A stretch of 64,000 nucleotides of DNA from UBA8958 sp964571695 (GCA_964571695.1 CAZNDG010000009.1:1-64000), one strand, 5' to 3'; positions 53,337-62,472 are shown, counted from the stretch's first letter. Program-made: numbers and translations. Notes: generated by a model not told the origin, from the letters alone.

Positions 53337-54323
53337 TTAACCTCCTTTCGTCTTTACGGGCGCCTTGGCCCGTGCCGCCCGGATATTTCGGCGCCTATCT
53401 TCGGAGAGCAAACACCCGGCGACGCACTTTTCCCGGCACTCGCCGTCACAGGGTTCGACGTGAATCGTCACCGTCGTGTGAGGAAATTGCGCCTTGATCC
53501 GTTCCGAGAGCTCCATGGCAACGGCGTGGGAATCCTGGACCGTCATCAGGGGCTCCACCTTCAGATGAAACTCAACGAAGCGGAAATGTCCCGCCTTCCG
53601 GGTCCGCAGGTCGTGATAACCGTGAACGACCGCCCCCTGAGCACGGATCGCCTGACGTATCCACTCCACCTCCACCCGGGGCAGATGGACGTCCAGGAGG
53701 TCCTTGGCCGCCTGGGCGGTAAGGTCATAGGCCGCCTTCATGATCAGCAGGGCCACTCCCAATGCCACGGCGGAATCCAGCCAGTAAAATCCCCTTTCGG
53801 GGAGCAGCCATTCCGTGACCCAGATCAGGGTCAGACCCCCCATGACGCCGGCGGAGGTATAGACATCGGTGCGGAGGTGCCAGGCGTCGGCCTGGAGGGC
53901 AATGGAATCCGTCTCCCGTCCGACCTTGAAGAGCATTTGCGAGACACCGAAATTGACCGCTGAGGAAACCAGCATCACCCCCACCCCCCAGCCGATGTAC
54001 GTTATCGGTTCGGGGTCCATGAGTTTTTTTACCGCCTCTATAATGATCCATACGGCGGCGGCAAATATCAGGAGGGCCTCGATGGTCCCGGAGATATTCT
54101 CGATCTTGCCGTGACCGAAGGGGTGCCGGCTGTCGGCGGGGATGCCGGAGGTCTTCACGGAAAAGAGGGCAATGGCCGCCGCCAACAGGTCAACGGCCGA
54201 GTGGATCGCCTCGGAGATTACGGAGACGGAGCCGATAACAAAGCCTACGGCCAGCTTCGCCAGGACCAACGCCGCATTGGAGGCAACGGAAACCATCGCG
54301 ACCCTTTCCTTGCGGATCTGCAT
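53337..54323 (-). CDS. Cation diffusion facilitator (CDF) metal exporter
   Basis: A 328-residue divalent metal/proton antiporter from MQIRKERVAMVSV. Metal-binding residues are in helix II (ISEAIHSAVDLLAAAIALF, HxxxD) and helix V (LQADAWHLRTDVYTS, DxxxxxxD-type), with SRHPFGHGKIENI between helices II and III. A cytoplasmic domain follows (VHGYHDLRTRKAGHFRFVEFHLKVEP, HTTVTIHVEPC). The C terminus adds a Cys cluster (CDGECREKCVAGC) that could sense metal. The frame is open further upstream, but the ATG at 54323 fits the family. A promoter lies at 54438-54466. Confidence 0.92.
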   Translation of the reverse strand: MQIRKERVAMVSVASNAALVLAKLAVGFVIGSVSVISEAIHSAVDLLAAAIALFSVKTSGIPADSRHPFGHGKIENISGTIEALLIFAAAVWIIIEAVKKLMDPEPITYIGWGVGVMLVSSAVNFGVSQMLFKVGRETDSIALQADAWHLRTDVYTSAGVMGGLTLIWVTEWLLPERGFYWLDSAVALGVALLIMKAAYDLTAQAAKDLLDVHLPRVEVEWIRQAIRAQGAVVHGYHDLRTRKAGHFRFVEFHLKVEPLMTVQDSHAVAMELSERIKAQFPHTTVTIHVEPCDGECREKCVAGCLLSEDRRRNIRAARAKAPVKTKGG

Positions 54324-54437
54324 GTCTTTAGATTTTCCGCCGGCCTGCTTTTCCAAAGGTCTGCCCGTCAAAAAAGAATTTCCCCGGCCGCCGTAGTCAG
54401 GCGGCGGCGATCCCAAAAAAGAAATCTTCTTCGGGCT

Positions 54438-54466
54438 ATATAAGGCCGGGATTTTCCGGATGTCAA
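54438..54466 (-). promoter_or_regulatory. Sigma70 promoter of the CDF gene
   Basis: On the minus strand TTGACA (plus 54461-54466), a 17-base spacer and TTATAT (plus 54438-54443). About 24 of the surrounding bases, from AAGG before TTGACA through the spacer ATCC/CCGGCC to the -10, are shared with the promoter at 58830-58858. The rest of 54324-54700 holds no gene; the rightward permease has GGAGG before its ATG. Confidence 0.7.
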
Positions 54467-54700
54467 CCTTCTTTATCGAACCTCCCGCTTCACTGCTATC
54501 CTTACCGGCGGAAAGGCGGGGCATACTTCTTCACACCCGTTCTTGACTCGGTTTATGGATTGGTTTAGTCTCCATGACCGATCACACCGGCCGTTCCCCC
54601 GTCTTGCGGCGCGGAAACCTCCATAGGGGGGGCATGGATTCAGCGAAATCATCAAACCTTGGCAGCAAAACGCGATTATTGAAGAAGGAGGTTCGGGTAC

Positions 54701-56815
54701 ATGGGCATGCCGCCGGAAGCAACGGAAAAAACGGGGCTGAAATCGGAGTTGGGTCTTGTTTCGGCAATATCCATCGTCGTCGGCGTAGTGCTGGGCGCCG
54801 GCGCCTTCATGAAGCCGCCGGCGGTTCTGGGCGCCGCCGGCGATTCCAGCACCGCCCTGATGGCCTGGATTCTGGGCGGGCTGTTTTCGGCGGCTGGGGG
54901 GCTCACGTTATGTGAATTAGGCGCCATGTTCCCGAGGACCGGCGGCGTTTACGTCTATCTGGAAGAGGTGTTCGGGGAACGAACATCCTTCCTGTACGGA
55001 TGGATGATCGTCTTCCTGTTCGGCCCGGCGACGGTCGGGGCGCTTACCGGCTACTTCAGTTCGGTCTTTTGCCTCATTTTTGAAATCCCCAGCCCTTACA
55101 CCCCCGTCGTGGGGGCCGGCGTCCTGGCCTTTGTCGCCGTCGTCAACAGCATCAGCGTCAAGGCCGCGGGAAAGGTCCAAATGGTGGCCACGGCCTGCAA
55201 ACTGGTGCCCATCGCCCTGCTGACTATTTTCGGTCTGTGGATGGGCAACGGCAAGGTGCTGTCGGCCTCCAGCGGCGTAAGCGCGGTGACGACGTCGTTT
55301 TCGGTGGCCGTCCTGGCGACGCTCTTCGCCTATGACGGCTGGGCGCAGGTGGCCTCCCTGGGTGGCGAGATCAAGAATCCCGCGAAAATCCTGCCCCGGG
55401 CCATCATCGGGGGCATCAGTTTTCTGGTGATCGTCTATGTAAGCATCAACATCGCCCTGCTGAAAGTCATTCCGGCCGATCAGATGGTCGCGCTGGGCCA
55501 TGACGCCTCGGCGATCGCGGCGCAGAAGCTCTTCGGGCTGATGGGCGGCAATCTGATCTCCGTCGGGATCATGGTAGCCATGATCGGCGGATTGAACGGC
55601 TATACGATGACCCTTTCGCGAATCCTCTACAGCATGGGCGTCCGCGGGCAGATGCCGGGTTCCAACATCTGGAGCCGAATCGATAAAGACAGCAATACGC
55701 CGGTCGGATCGATCGTCTTCCTGCTGGTGGTCTCGTTTATCTACAGCCGGGCGTTCGACGCCGATAAGCTTTCCAATATCGCCTCGTTTTCGAACTGGAT
55801 TTTCTACATGCTCACCTTCGTGGCGGTGATCGTGGCCCGGCGGACCTTCGCCGATGTGCCCAGGCCGTATCGGGTGCCGTTGTATCCCTTCGTGCCGCTC
55901 TTCGCCATTGGCGGCGCCTTCTATGTGTTCTACGGCATGCTCACCACCGAGCCGATGAACGGGCTCCTGTCCATAGCGCTGACGTTGGCCGGACTGCCTG
56001 TATTCTGGTACATGAAGACCGGCCGGAAAGCGGAGCCGAAATATCCGCGCCTCAAGGCCAAGTACGCGGTGACCGCCGTCTCCCTGCTGATTATGGCCAT
56101 GCTCTTCATTTCCATTCGCGTGTTCGATTTCCGCCCGGAGGTCCGGGTGGCCACCGAACCGTCCCTGGCGCCTTTTTCTTATCAGGAAAAAGGGCGGTTG
56201 AACGGCTTCGACATCGAGCTGATGGATGCACTGGGAAGCCGGGCGGGCTTCAAAGTGGTCTATGTTCCCGTCACTTTTGACAATATTCTGGATGCGGTAC
56301 AAAACAGGCATGTCGATGCGGCGATCGCCTCCATCTCCGTTACCGACGAGCGCCGGAATATGGTTTCCTTCACCCATCCCTATCTGAGTACGGGTGGATT
56401 GGCCCTGCTCGTCGGGGAGCGCTCCCCCATCAGGAGCGTCCGGGATTTGACGGGGAAAACGGTCGGCGTCTTCAAGGGATCTACGGCGGAGACGTATGCC
56501 TCCGCGCTCGCCGGCATCAGGATACAGTCAATCCATTCTAAGTATGACATGGTGGCGGCCTTCAATCAGGGTATGGTGGCGGCGCTGATCGATGATCGTC
56601 CGATCCTGGAGAGTCAGATCGCGACCGGCAAGATTCCGGGAGGGCGGATTGCCGAAGTGTTGAACCGGGAAGAATATGCCATCGCCTTCAGTGGCGAGAA
56701 CCGGGAACTCGAAGAGAAGCTCAACAAGGCCCTGGAGGGCATGAAGAAAAGTGGCGAGATAGACGCGCTGTACCGCAAATGGTTTTCAGGCCGAAGCAGC
56801 CGGGAGCGGGGTTGA
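54701..56815 (+). CDS. APC amino-acid permease fused to a C-terminal solute-binding domain
   Basis: A 704-residue fusion. Residues 1-470 form an APC/LAT-type permease with about 12 helices (LGLVSAISIVVGVVLGAGAF, GGVYVYLEEVFGERTSFLYGW, LFAYDGWAQVASLGGEIKNP). After a final helix (AVSLLIMAMLFISIRVF) comes a family-3 extracellular solute-binding domain (481-700): VRVATEPSLAPFSYQEKG, GFDIELMDALGSRAGFKV, VDAAIASISVTDERRNMVSFTHPYL, DLTGKTVGVFKGSTAE, and NKALEGMKKSGEIDALYRKWF. Such domains usually serve ABC importers or receptors, so joining one to a secondary carrier is unusual. If the last helix spans the membrane, the domain lies in the periplasm. Threonine ammonia-lyase follows 44 bases later, hinting at threonine or serine as substrate. 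Confidence 0.93.
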   Translation: MGMPPEATEKTGLKSELGLVSAISIVVGVVLGAGAFMKPPAVLGAAGDSSTALMAWILGGLFSAAGGLTLCELGAMFPRTGGVYVYLEEVFGERTSFLYGWMIVFLFGPATVGALTGYFSSVFCLIFEIPSPYTPVVGAGVLAFVAVVNSISVKAAGKVQMVATACKLVPIALLTIFGLWMGNGKVLSASSGVSAVTTSFSVAVLATLFAYDGWAQVASLGGEIKNPAKILPRAIIGGISFLVIVYVSINIALLKVIPADQMVALGHDASAIAAQKLFGLMGGNLISVGIMVAMIGGLNGYTMTLSRILYSMGVRGQMPGSNIWSRIDKDSNTPVGSIVFLLVVSFIYSRAFDADKLSNIASFSNWIFYMLTFVAVIVARRTFADVPRPYRVPLYPFVPLFAIGGAFYVFYGMLTTEPMNGLLSIALTLAGLPVFWYMKTGRKAEPKYPRLKAKYAVTAVSLLIMAMLFISIRVFDFRPEVRVATEPSLAPFSYQEKGRLNGFDIELMDALGSRAGFKVVYVPVTFDNILDAVQNRHVDAAIASISVTDERRNMVSFTHPYLSTGGLALLVGERSPIRSVRDLTGKTVGVFKGSTAETYASALAGIRIQSIHSKYDMVAAFNQGMVAALIDDRPILESQIATGKIPGGRIAEVLNREEYAIAFSGENRELEEKLNKALEGMKKSGEIDALYRKWFSGRSSRERG

Positions 56816-56859
56816 AAGTTTGAGCGAAGAATTCTACATGCAAACGAAAGGAGCAGCCT

Positions 56860-58089
56860 ATGCTTGAGCTTGCAGAAATCGAAGCGGCCGCCCGGACGAT
56901 CAAGGATCACATCGTGGCGACGCCTATGGTTCATTCTCCGGCCCTGAGCGCGAAATGGGACGCCCATATCGATCTCAAACTCGAAAATTTACAGAGAACG
57001 GGCTCTTTTAAGGTTCGAGGGGCCACCTACAAGATCATCAGCGCCCTTAGGCAAGGCCGGATCAACCCGGCGGCGGGGGTCGTCGCCGCTTCCGCCGGCA
57101 ATCACGCCCAAGGCGTTGCCCTGGCCGCACGGCAGGCCGGTCTGCCCGCCACCATCGTGATGCCGGTGTGGGCCTCGATCGGCAAACAGGAAGCAACCCG
57201 ATCCTACGGCGGCAAAGTGATCATCAGCGGCGCCAATATAGAGGATTGCCTATCCGAAGCAAAAAGCATCGCCGCTCGGGGCGCCGCGTTCATCCACCCT
57301 TATGACGACCGGGAGATCATCGCCGGCCAGGCCACCATCGGTCTGGAAATAATCAAGACCCGGCCGGATGTGGACACCATCCTTGTGCCCGTCGGCGGCG
57401 GCGGACTTATATCCGGTGTGGCAAGCGCCGTCAAGGCCCTATCCCCGCGCGTAAAAGTCATCGGCGTCGAGGCCGCCGCCTGTCCCTCGGCACAGGCGGC
57501 GCTCCGCGCCGGAAAGTGCGTGCCCGTGGAGGGGGGAACCTCACTTGCCGACGGCATCAATGTCAAAAAGATCGGGCAGCTTCCCCTGGAGATCATGGGT
57601 AAACGGGTGGATGAGGTGGTTTCCGTACCGGAGGAACATATTGCCGCTTCGATCCAGATCCTGTTGGAGCGCAAACGGGTTCTGGCGGAAGGCGCGGGGG
57701 CCGTTCCGCTTGCGGCTCTGATCAGCGGCGCCTTCCGGCCGGAAAAAGGCGCCAGAATCGTCCTGCTGATTTCCGGCGGCAATGTGGACAGCCCCCTCCT
57801 CGGCCGCATCATTCAGCGGGGTCTAATCGAAAACGGACGGATCATGCGCCTGCGTTTGATCTTGAGCGACAAACCCGGGTCCCTGGCCCGGATCTTGAAC
57901 GAAATCGCCGCCCTGGGGGCCAACATCCTGCACATTCATCATGAACGCAACGCCGGCGCCGCCGCCATCGATGAAACGATTGTGGGACTGGAGCTGGAAA
58001 CAAGGAATCACGCGCACATCCAAGAAATCACTGCTGTTTTGCGCCGGGTGGGATATGTGCTGGAAACGTCCGAACGTCCGGATGAATAG
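56860..58089 (+). CDS. Threonine ammonia-lyase with ACT domain
   Basis: A 409-residue PLP enzyme that deaminates threonine (and serine) to 2-oxobutyrate. Lys51 in TGSFKVRGA forms the PLP Schiff base; SAGNHAQG binds the substrate and the phosphate loop is PVGGGGLISG. A C-terminal ACT-like domain spans about 330-405 (MRLRLILSDKPGSLARILNEIAALGANILHIHHER). This build matches catabolic/biodegradative types (TdcB-like with ACT) better than E. coli IlvA. AAAGGAG precedes the ATG. Coupling to the permease gene suggests amino-acid use as a carbon source, with 2-oxobutyrate going to propionyl-CoA. Confidence 0.93.
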   Translation: MLELAEIEAAARTIKDHIVATPMVHSPALSAKWDAHIDLKLENLQRTGSFKVRGATYKIISALRQGRINPAAGVVAASAGNHAQGVALAARQAGLPATIVMPVWASIGKQEATRSYGGKVIISGANIEDCLSEAKSIAARGAAFIHPYDDREIIAGQATIGLEIIKTRPDVDTILVPVGGGGLISGVASAVKALSPRVKVIGVEAAACPSAQAALRAGKCVPVEGGTSLADGINVKKIGQLPLEIMGKRVDEVVSVPEEHIAASIQILLERKRVLAEGAGAVPLAALISGAFRPEKGARIVLLISGGNVDSPLLGRIIQRGLIENGRIMRLRLILSDKPGSLARILNEIAALGANILHIHHERNAGAAAIDETIVGLELETRNHAHIQEITAVLRRVGYVLETSERPDE

Positions 58090-58100
58090 TGTTGGCCGCC

Positions 58101-58140
58101 GCGGCCGTCCCGCCACACTCCAGGCCGGCGGGGCGGCCGC
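58101..58140. terminator. GC-rich hairpin between convergent genes
   Basis: GCGGCCGTCCCGCC (58101-58114) pairs with GGCGGGGCGGCCGC (58127-58140) with one wobble. It separates the ammonia-lyase gene from the leftward periplasmic protein gene and could terminate both. No clear T tract. Confidence 0.5.
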
Positions 58141-58183
58141 AAGCAATAGGAAATCATCGTTTTTCTCTTGTCCCCACCCGGGA

Positions 58184-58777
58184 TCAGGGTGTTTTCACCG
58201 CCACGGCCACGGCCTCCGTCAGGCGCACCACAATGGAATCACCCTTCTTGATCTTATTGAATCCCTTGACGTCTTTGTGAATTTTCACCGTCTTGGTCTT
58301 GCCGTCGGGCCATTTCAGGGTGATCTTCCTTTTCTTGTAATCGATGCCGGCGACCGCCAGGGTTTCCTGGACCGTATCCACGGCAATGAGGGACGGTTTG
58401 GCTCCCTTGGGGGCGGCCTTCACCACCTCTACCTCTCCCGTAACCGGCTTTTCGCCCGCCTTGGCGACGAAGACGGCCATGGATTCAATATAGGTCGCCA
58501 CTACCTGATCGCCCTTTTTGATCTGGTCGAAGTTTTCCATGGACTCATCCGCCTTGAGGGTGACGGTGTTGCCCCGGGGTCCCTTGAGGGTGACGGTGCG
58601 CTTCGCCGTATCGACATCCTCCACCTTCGCCTTGATCTGGGCCGTTTCCGTAATGACGATCCCATCCGCCTGCGCATCCTTCTTCGCGTCCCTCTTGGCC
58701 TCCGCCGCCATGCCGGTCTGAACGAACGCAAAAACCAACGCTGCCGCCAGCAACCACAACCAATGTCTCTTTTTCAT
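58184..58777 (-). CDS. Exported protein of two beta repeats, unknown function
   Basis: A 197-residue protein with a signal peptide (LWLLAAALVFAFVQTGMA). Two copies of a beta-rich module follow: KAKVEDVDTAKRTVTLKGPRG ... FDQIKKGDQVVATYIESMAVFV and IDYKKRKITLKWPDGKTKTV ... FNKIKKGDSIVVRLTEAVAVAV. The repeating K-K-G-D-x-V-V followed by E-A/S-M/V-A-V suggests a small OB-like or SH3-like barrel. Related proteins occur widely in Proteobacteria without a named function. GGAGGCT precedes the ATG and a promoter lies at 58830-58858. Confidence 0.75.
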   Translation of the reverse strand: MKKRHWLWLLAAALVFAFVQTGMAAEAKRDAKKDAQADGIVITETAQIKAKVEDVDTAKRTVTLKGPRGNTVTLKADESMENFDQIKKGDQVVATYIESMAVFVAKAGEKPVTGEVEVVKAAPKGAKPSLIAVDTVQETLAVAGIDYKKRKITLKWPDGKTKTVKIHKDVKGFNKIKKGDSIVVRLTEAVAVAVKTP

Positions 58778-58829
58778 TAAAGCCTCCTCAGATTTTAGAA
58801 TGATGATCCACCCCATGCGGGCTTCGGGA

Positions 58830-58858
58830 GTATAAGGCCGGGGAAGCCCGGATGTCAA
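58830..58858 (-). promoter_or_regulatory. Sigma70 promoter of the two-repeat exported protein gene
   Basis: On the minus strand TTGACA (plus 58853-58858), a 17-base spacer and TTATAC (plus 58830-58835). The spacer pattern ATCCGG...CCCCGGCC and flanks match the promoter at 54438-54466. The rest of 58778-59124 has no gene. Confidence 0.7.
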
Positions 58859-59124
58859 CCGCCTTTATCGCGAGCGGTGCCCGGGACGGGAAGGATGATA
58901 CGCCCCTCCTTACGGGACGGATCCCTACCACCCTCAAGCGGCTTGTTGTTCGGCAATTCTCCTTATAATACCTTGCATTATCCTGTTCCGGGGTGTATGA
59001 AAAAACCCGTTCGCCATCTTTCCCGCGAACATTGTCCCTGATGAAGCAAACTATTCTCAAGGCCGGCGTAAACCACATAAAGTACCGATTTATCAAGATT
59101 ATCGACACGGGAGGATAAGGAAAT

Positions 59125-59610
59125 ATGGATTGTCCATGCGGTTCGGGAAAAACTTACGACGAATGCTGTCGGCCCTATATACAAGGAGAGCGGCTTCCGG
59201 AAACGGCGGAGCAGTTGATGCGATCCCGCTACAGCGCCTACGCCCTTGAGGAGATACGCTACCTTACGGACACCCTGCACCCCGATCACCGGAAGGACTG
59301 GGATGAAAAGGGGGCCGGGGACTGGTCTAGAAACTCCGTCTGGCAGGGACTGGAAATCGTCCATACCGAAGGGGGCGGCCCTCGGGATGAGGAGGGAGCA
59401 GTCGAATTCATCGCCAGCTTCACCCTCAAGGATAACGCTCTCCAGCACCACGAACGGGCGGTTTTCGAAAAGAAGGACGGCCGCTGGTATTTCAAGGATG
59501 GTGAACTGGTAAAACCGAAACAGATCCGAAGGGAAACCCCCAAGATCGGCCGCAACGATCCCTGTCCCTGCGGGAGCGGCAAAAAATACAAAAAATGCTG
59601 CGGGGCATAG
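59125..59610 (+). CDS. ychJ: YchJ-family SEC-C motif protein
   Basis: A 161-residue protein with SEC-C zinc motifs at both ends: CPCGSGKTYDECC at the start and CPCGSGKKYKKCC at the end. The middle has AEQLMRSRYSAYALEEIRYL and an NTF2-like beta region (VEFIASFTLKDNALQHHERAVF). This is the YchJ architecture; its function is unknown, and SEC-C motifs bind zinc and often ribosome or SecB-like partners. The mnmA gene follows 19 bases later. Confidence 0.9.
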   Translation: MDCPCGSGKTYDECCRPYIQGERLPETAEQLMRSRYSAYALEEIRYLTDTLHPDHRKDWDEKGAGDWSRNSVWQGLEIVHTEGGGPRDEEGAVEFIASFTLKDNALQHHERAVFEKKDGRWYFKDGELVKPKQIRRETPKIGRNDPCPCGSGKKYKKCCGA

Positions 59611-59629
59611 ACAGCCGCAAATCCGGATC

Positions 59630-60688
59630 ATGAACAAAAAGGTCGCCATCGCCATCAGCGGCGGCGTGGACTCCTCCGTGGCCGCCTGGCTCCTCAGGGA
59701 AGCGGGGTACGAGGTTTGCGGCGTCACCATGCGCCTGGGCATCCCGGCGGAGGCAGGGGAAGAGACAGCCCCGGGCGGCTCCCCGGCGGGCGTGGACGCG
59801 AAAATAGTATGCGAAATGCTTGACATTCCTCTCCACACCCTGGACGTGGCCGCCGATCTGGAAGGGCTGGTGATCCATCCCTTCCTCTCCGCCTACCTTC
59901 AGGGCCGGACGCCCAACCCCTGCGTGGAGTGCAACCGGTCCCTCAAGTTCGGCACGCTCCTACGCCGGGTCCGGGATCTGGGCTGCGACCTCCTCGCCAC
60001 CGGTCATTACGCCCGGGTGGACCATGCCTCCGGCGGGGCCCGGCTTCTGAAGCCCCGGGACCTCCGTAAGGATCAGACCTATTTTCTCTACTCCATCGAC
60101 CGGAAAGCCCTCGGGCACGTCCTGTTCCCCCTGGCCCCGTACCGCAAGGAGGAGGTGCGGGAACTGGCCGCAAAGGCCGGTATGCCCGGGTCGGAAAGAC
60201 CGGAAAGCCAGGATGTCTGTTTCCTGCCTGGCGGCGATCTCGCTTCCCTGCTGCGGCGGTACGGTAGGGAAGAATACCGGGCCGGCGACATCGTCACCCG
60301 GCAGGGAAAGGTCCTGGGCCGTCACCGGGGCCTCCCCTTCTACACCGTGGGACAGCGGGGCGGCCTGGGGATCAGTCATCGGGTCCCCCTATACGTCCTG
60401 GCCCTGGACGTTCCGGGCAACCGTCTGATCGTCGGGATAAAGGAAGAAGTCCGGGCGACGGGTCTCAGAGCCGATTCCCCCAATATCCTTGTGGACGCGC
60501 CGCCGGTCCGGGCGTCGGCGAAGATCCGTTACGCCCACCGGGCGGCGCCATGCACCGTCGCCTGGGAAAAGGACGGCATCACCGTCCGTTTCGACGCCCC
60601 GCAGGAGGCCGTCACTCCGGGCCAATCCGTGGTGATCTACGACGGCGATCTTGTCGCGGGCGGCGGCATCATCCGGGAAGCGCTGTGA
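59630..60688 (+). CDS. mnmA: tRNA-specific 2-thiouridylase MnmA
   Basis: A 352-residue enzyme that thiolates U34 of tRNA for Lys, Glu and Gln. The PP-loop SGGVDSS is at residues 10-16. The catalytic Cys is Cys101 in CVECNRSLKFG and the persulfide Cys is Cys197 in ESQDVCFLP. GHYARVD, KDQTYFLYSI and VGQRGGLGI are typical. Length is normal. It follows ychJ closely, suggesting an operon. Confidence 0.95.
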   Translation: MNKKVAIAISGGVDSSVAAWLLREAGYEVCGVTMRLGIPAEAGEETAPGGSPAGVDAKIVCEMLDIPLHTLDVAADLEGLVIHPFLSAYLQGRTPNPCVECNRSLKFGTLLRRVRDLGCDLLATGHYARVDHASGGARLLKPRDLRKDQTYFLYSIDRKALGHVLFPLAPYRKEEVRELAAKAGMPGSERPESQDVCFLPGGDLASLLRRYGREEYRAGDIVTRQGKVLGRHRGLPFYTVGQRGGLGISHRVPLYVLALDVPGNRLIVGIKEEVRATGLRADSPNILVDAPPVRASAKIRYAHRAAPCTVAWEKDGITVRFDAPQEAVTPGQSVVIYDGDLVAGGGIIREAL

Positions 60689-60734
60689 AGAAACCCGAAA
60701 GGCATATTCCATAGACGAAGGAGGATACTTGAAT

Positions 60735-61430
60735 ATGTACAGGATATTGTCGGCACTTGTGGTATTACTGGCATGGCTGCCGGTTCAGGCCGCCGCCCTG
60801 ACCTGCGGCGGTCCGGGAACCCAGCAGGTGCCCGCCGCCTATGCCGCGGCGGGGGGAGAAAAGCTTACGGCCTGCTTCGACCTGAAGGAGAAGAACGTTA
60901 CCCTCCAACTGCCCGACGGCCGGATCGTCACCCTGCCGGCCGCGGTATCGGCTTCGGGGGCCAGGTACAGCAACGGCAGGGAAACCTTCTGGGAACACCA
61001 GGGAACCGGCCGCTATTTTGTCGGGGACAGGCTGGTAATCGAGGGCCGGCCGGCGCCGGAGGCGGCATACGACACCGGCGTTACGTCCCGGATGCTCACC
61101 AAAACCAGCGAGACCGGCAACGGAAGGCAGATCGTCTATCCGGACGCCGGCCAGGCCGAAGTCACGGCCATGCTCGTCGATATCGCCCCCGGCGCCGAAA
61201 CGGGCTGGCACAAGCATCCGATCCCGGTTTACGCCTATGTCCTGGCCGGCGAGCTAACGGTGGAGCTGGAGGGAGGCCGGAAGCTCCCCTTCAAGACCGG
61301 GGATGTGATCATCGAGGTGGTTGACACCTTCCACAACGGCCGCAACACCGGCAAGGAGAAGGTCCGACTCGTGGTGTTCTATCTGGGGGAGAAGGCAACT
61401 CCCAACGTCATCAAGAAAGATACACCCTGA
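60735..61430 (+). CDS. Exported MliC-like lysozyme-inhibitor domain fused to a cupin
   Basis: A 231-residue exported protein (signal LSALVVLLAWLPVQAAA). Residues about 25-100 resemble the MliC/PliC family of C-type lysozyme inhibitors: LTACFDLKEKNVTLQLPDGRIVTL and SASGARYSNGRETFWEHQG. Residues 130-225 are a cupin barrel with GWHKHPIPVYAYVLAGELTVEL (two His for metal) and GDVIIEVVDTFHNGRNTG. Inhibitor and cupin are normally separate. It may protect the envelope from lysozyme, with the cupin binding a metal or sugar. GGAGG precedes the ATG by about ten bases. Confidence 0.83.
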   Translation: MYRILSALVVLLAWLPVQAAALTCGGPGTQQVPAAYAAAGGEKLTACFDLKEKNVTLQLPDGRIVTLPAAVSASGARYSNGRETFWEHQGTGRYFVGDRLVIEGRPAPEAAYDTGVTSRMLTKTSETGNGRQIVYPDAGQAEVTAMLVDIAPGAETGWHKHPIPVYAYVLAGELTVELEGGRKLPFKTGDVIIEVVDTFHNGRNTGKEKVRLVVFYLGEKATPNVIKKDTP

Positions 61431-61477
61431 TCCGGAATGGATTCATATACTTACTGAGGGCATCCGGAAGGAGGGGC

Positions 61478-62338
61478 TTACGGCTGTTTCGCCCTGCCAT
61501 GGCGCCGGGTGATCCGCAGCCCCGAAACCGCCAGCAGGTAGGCGAGGCCGGCAAAAACAACGGTCACGGCCCCGGCGGGCAGATCGGGCCCGTAGCTTAA
61601 CGCCAGGCCGGCGGTGGTGAACAGTATGGTCAAAATGGTGGCCAGGGCCATCATGTGCCACAGCCGTTTCGTCAATTCCCCGGCCACCGCAGCGGGCAGG
61701 GTGAGGAGGGCGATGACCATGACGATGCCCACCACGGAGACCAGGAGCACCACGGTCAGAGCGGTGAGACATAGGAGTCCCAGATAGTAGATCTCCACCC
61801 TGACGCCCCGGAGGCGGGCGAATTCCTCATCGAAGCACAGGGCCAGGAAGTGGTTGTAGAAGAGCGTCCCGGCCGCCACGACCACAATGTCGAGGCCGGC
61901 GATCATCCAGAGCTCCCCGGGGGAGACCATCAGGATATTTCCAAAGAGATAACCCATCAGATCTTCGTTGTAGCCGGGGGTCCGGGAAATGAAGAGGATC
62001 CCCGCGGCCATGCCGATGGCCCAGAGGGCCCCGATGACCGTATCCTCCCGCTGGTGGGCCCCCATGCTCACCAGACCGATGATCAACGCGGCCAGCAGCG
62101 CCGCGAAAACGGCCCCGTAAAGGGGATGGAGCCACTCCCAGCCATAAGCGGTTTGAAAGTACCGGGCGGCCCCGAGCCCGCCCAGGACGGTATGGGCGAT
62201 GCTGCCGGCGATATAGGTGATCCGCTTGGTAACGACGTAACTCCCGATTATCCCGCAGGCAACGCTAACCAGGAGCCCCGTGAGGAGGGCATACTGGAGA
62301 AAGGGATACCGGGGCAGATCGATCAAAAAGGCACTCAT
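61478..62338 (-). CDS. ZnuB-like metal ABC transporter permease
   Basis: A 286-residue permease of the ABC-3 family (zinc/manganese/iron). Features include FLQYALLTGLLVSVACGIIGSYVV, ITYIAGSIAHTVLGGLGAARYF with the family's IxxSIAH/GxGxA pattern, REDTVIGALWAIGMAAGI, and LTALTVVLLVSVVGIVMVIALLTLPAAVA. No ATPase or binding-protein gene lies beside it, so partners must be elsewhere. Its promoter at 62473-62501 contains a palindrome, fitting metal-dependent repression. Confidence 0.9.
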   Translation of the reverse strand: MSAFLIDLPRYPFLQYALLTGLLVSVACGIIGSYVVTKRITYIAGSIAHTVLGGLGAARYFQTAYGWEWLHPLYGAVFAALLAALIIGLVSMGAHQREDTVIGALWAIGMAAGILFISRTPGYNEDLMGYLFGNILMVSPGELWMIAGLDIVVVAAGTLFYNHFLALCFDEEFARLRGVRVEIYYLGLLCLTALTVVLLVSVVGIVMVIALLTLPAAVAGELTKRLWHMMALATILTILFTTAGLALSYGPDLPAGAVTVVFAGLAYLLAVSGLRITRRHGRAKQP

Positions 62339-62472
62339 CTTTTCCGCGCCTCCCTCGCAAGACCTTGCCTGAGTCCGGGGGCATCCATACCGTTTATAAA
62401 AAAGTGAACCATCGCCTAACCTATGATCTCAACGACCAATTACCCTGAATTCTTCCCGTTGAACGCAGAGTT

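Noticed and set aside
54917..56377. 486-codon open frame on the minus strand
   Set aside because: Antisense to the permease/binding-domain gene; the translation is His/Asp/Arg/Gly-rich with no domain.
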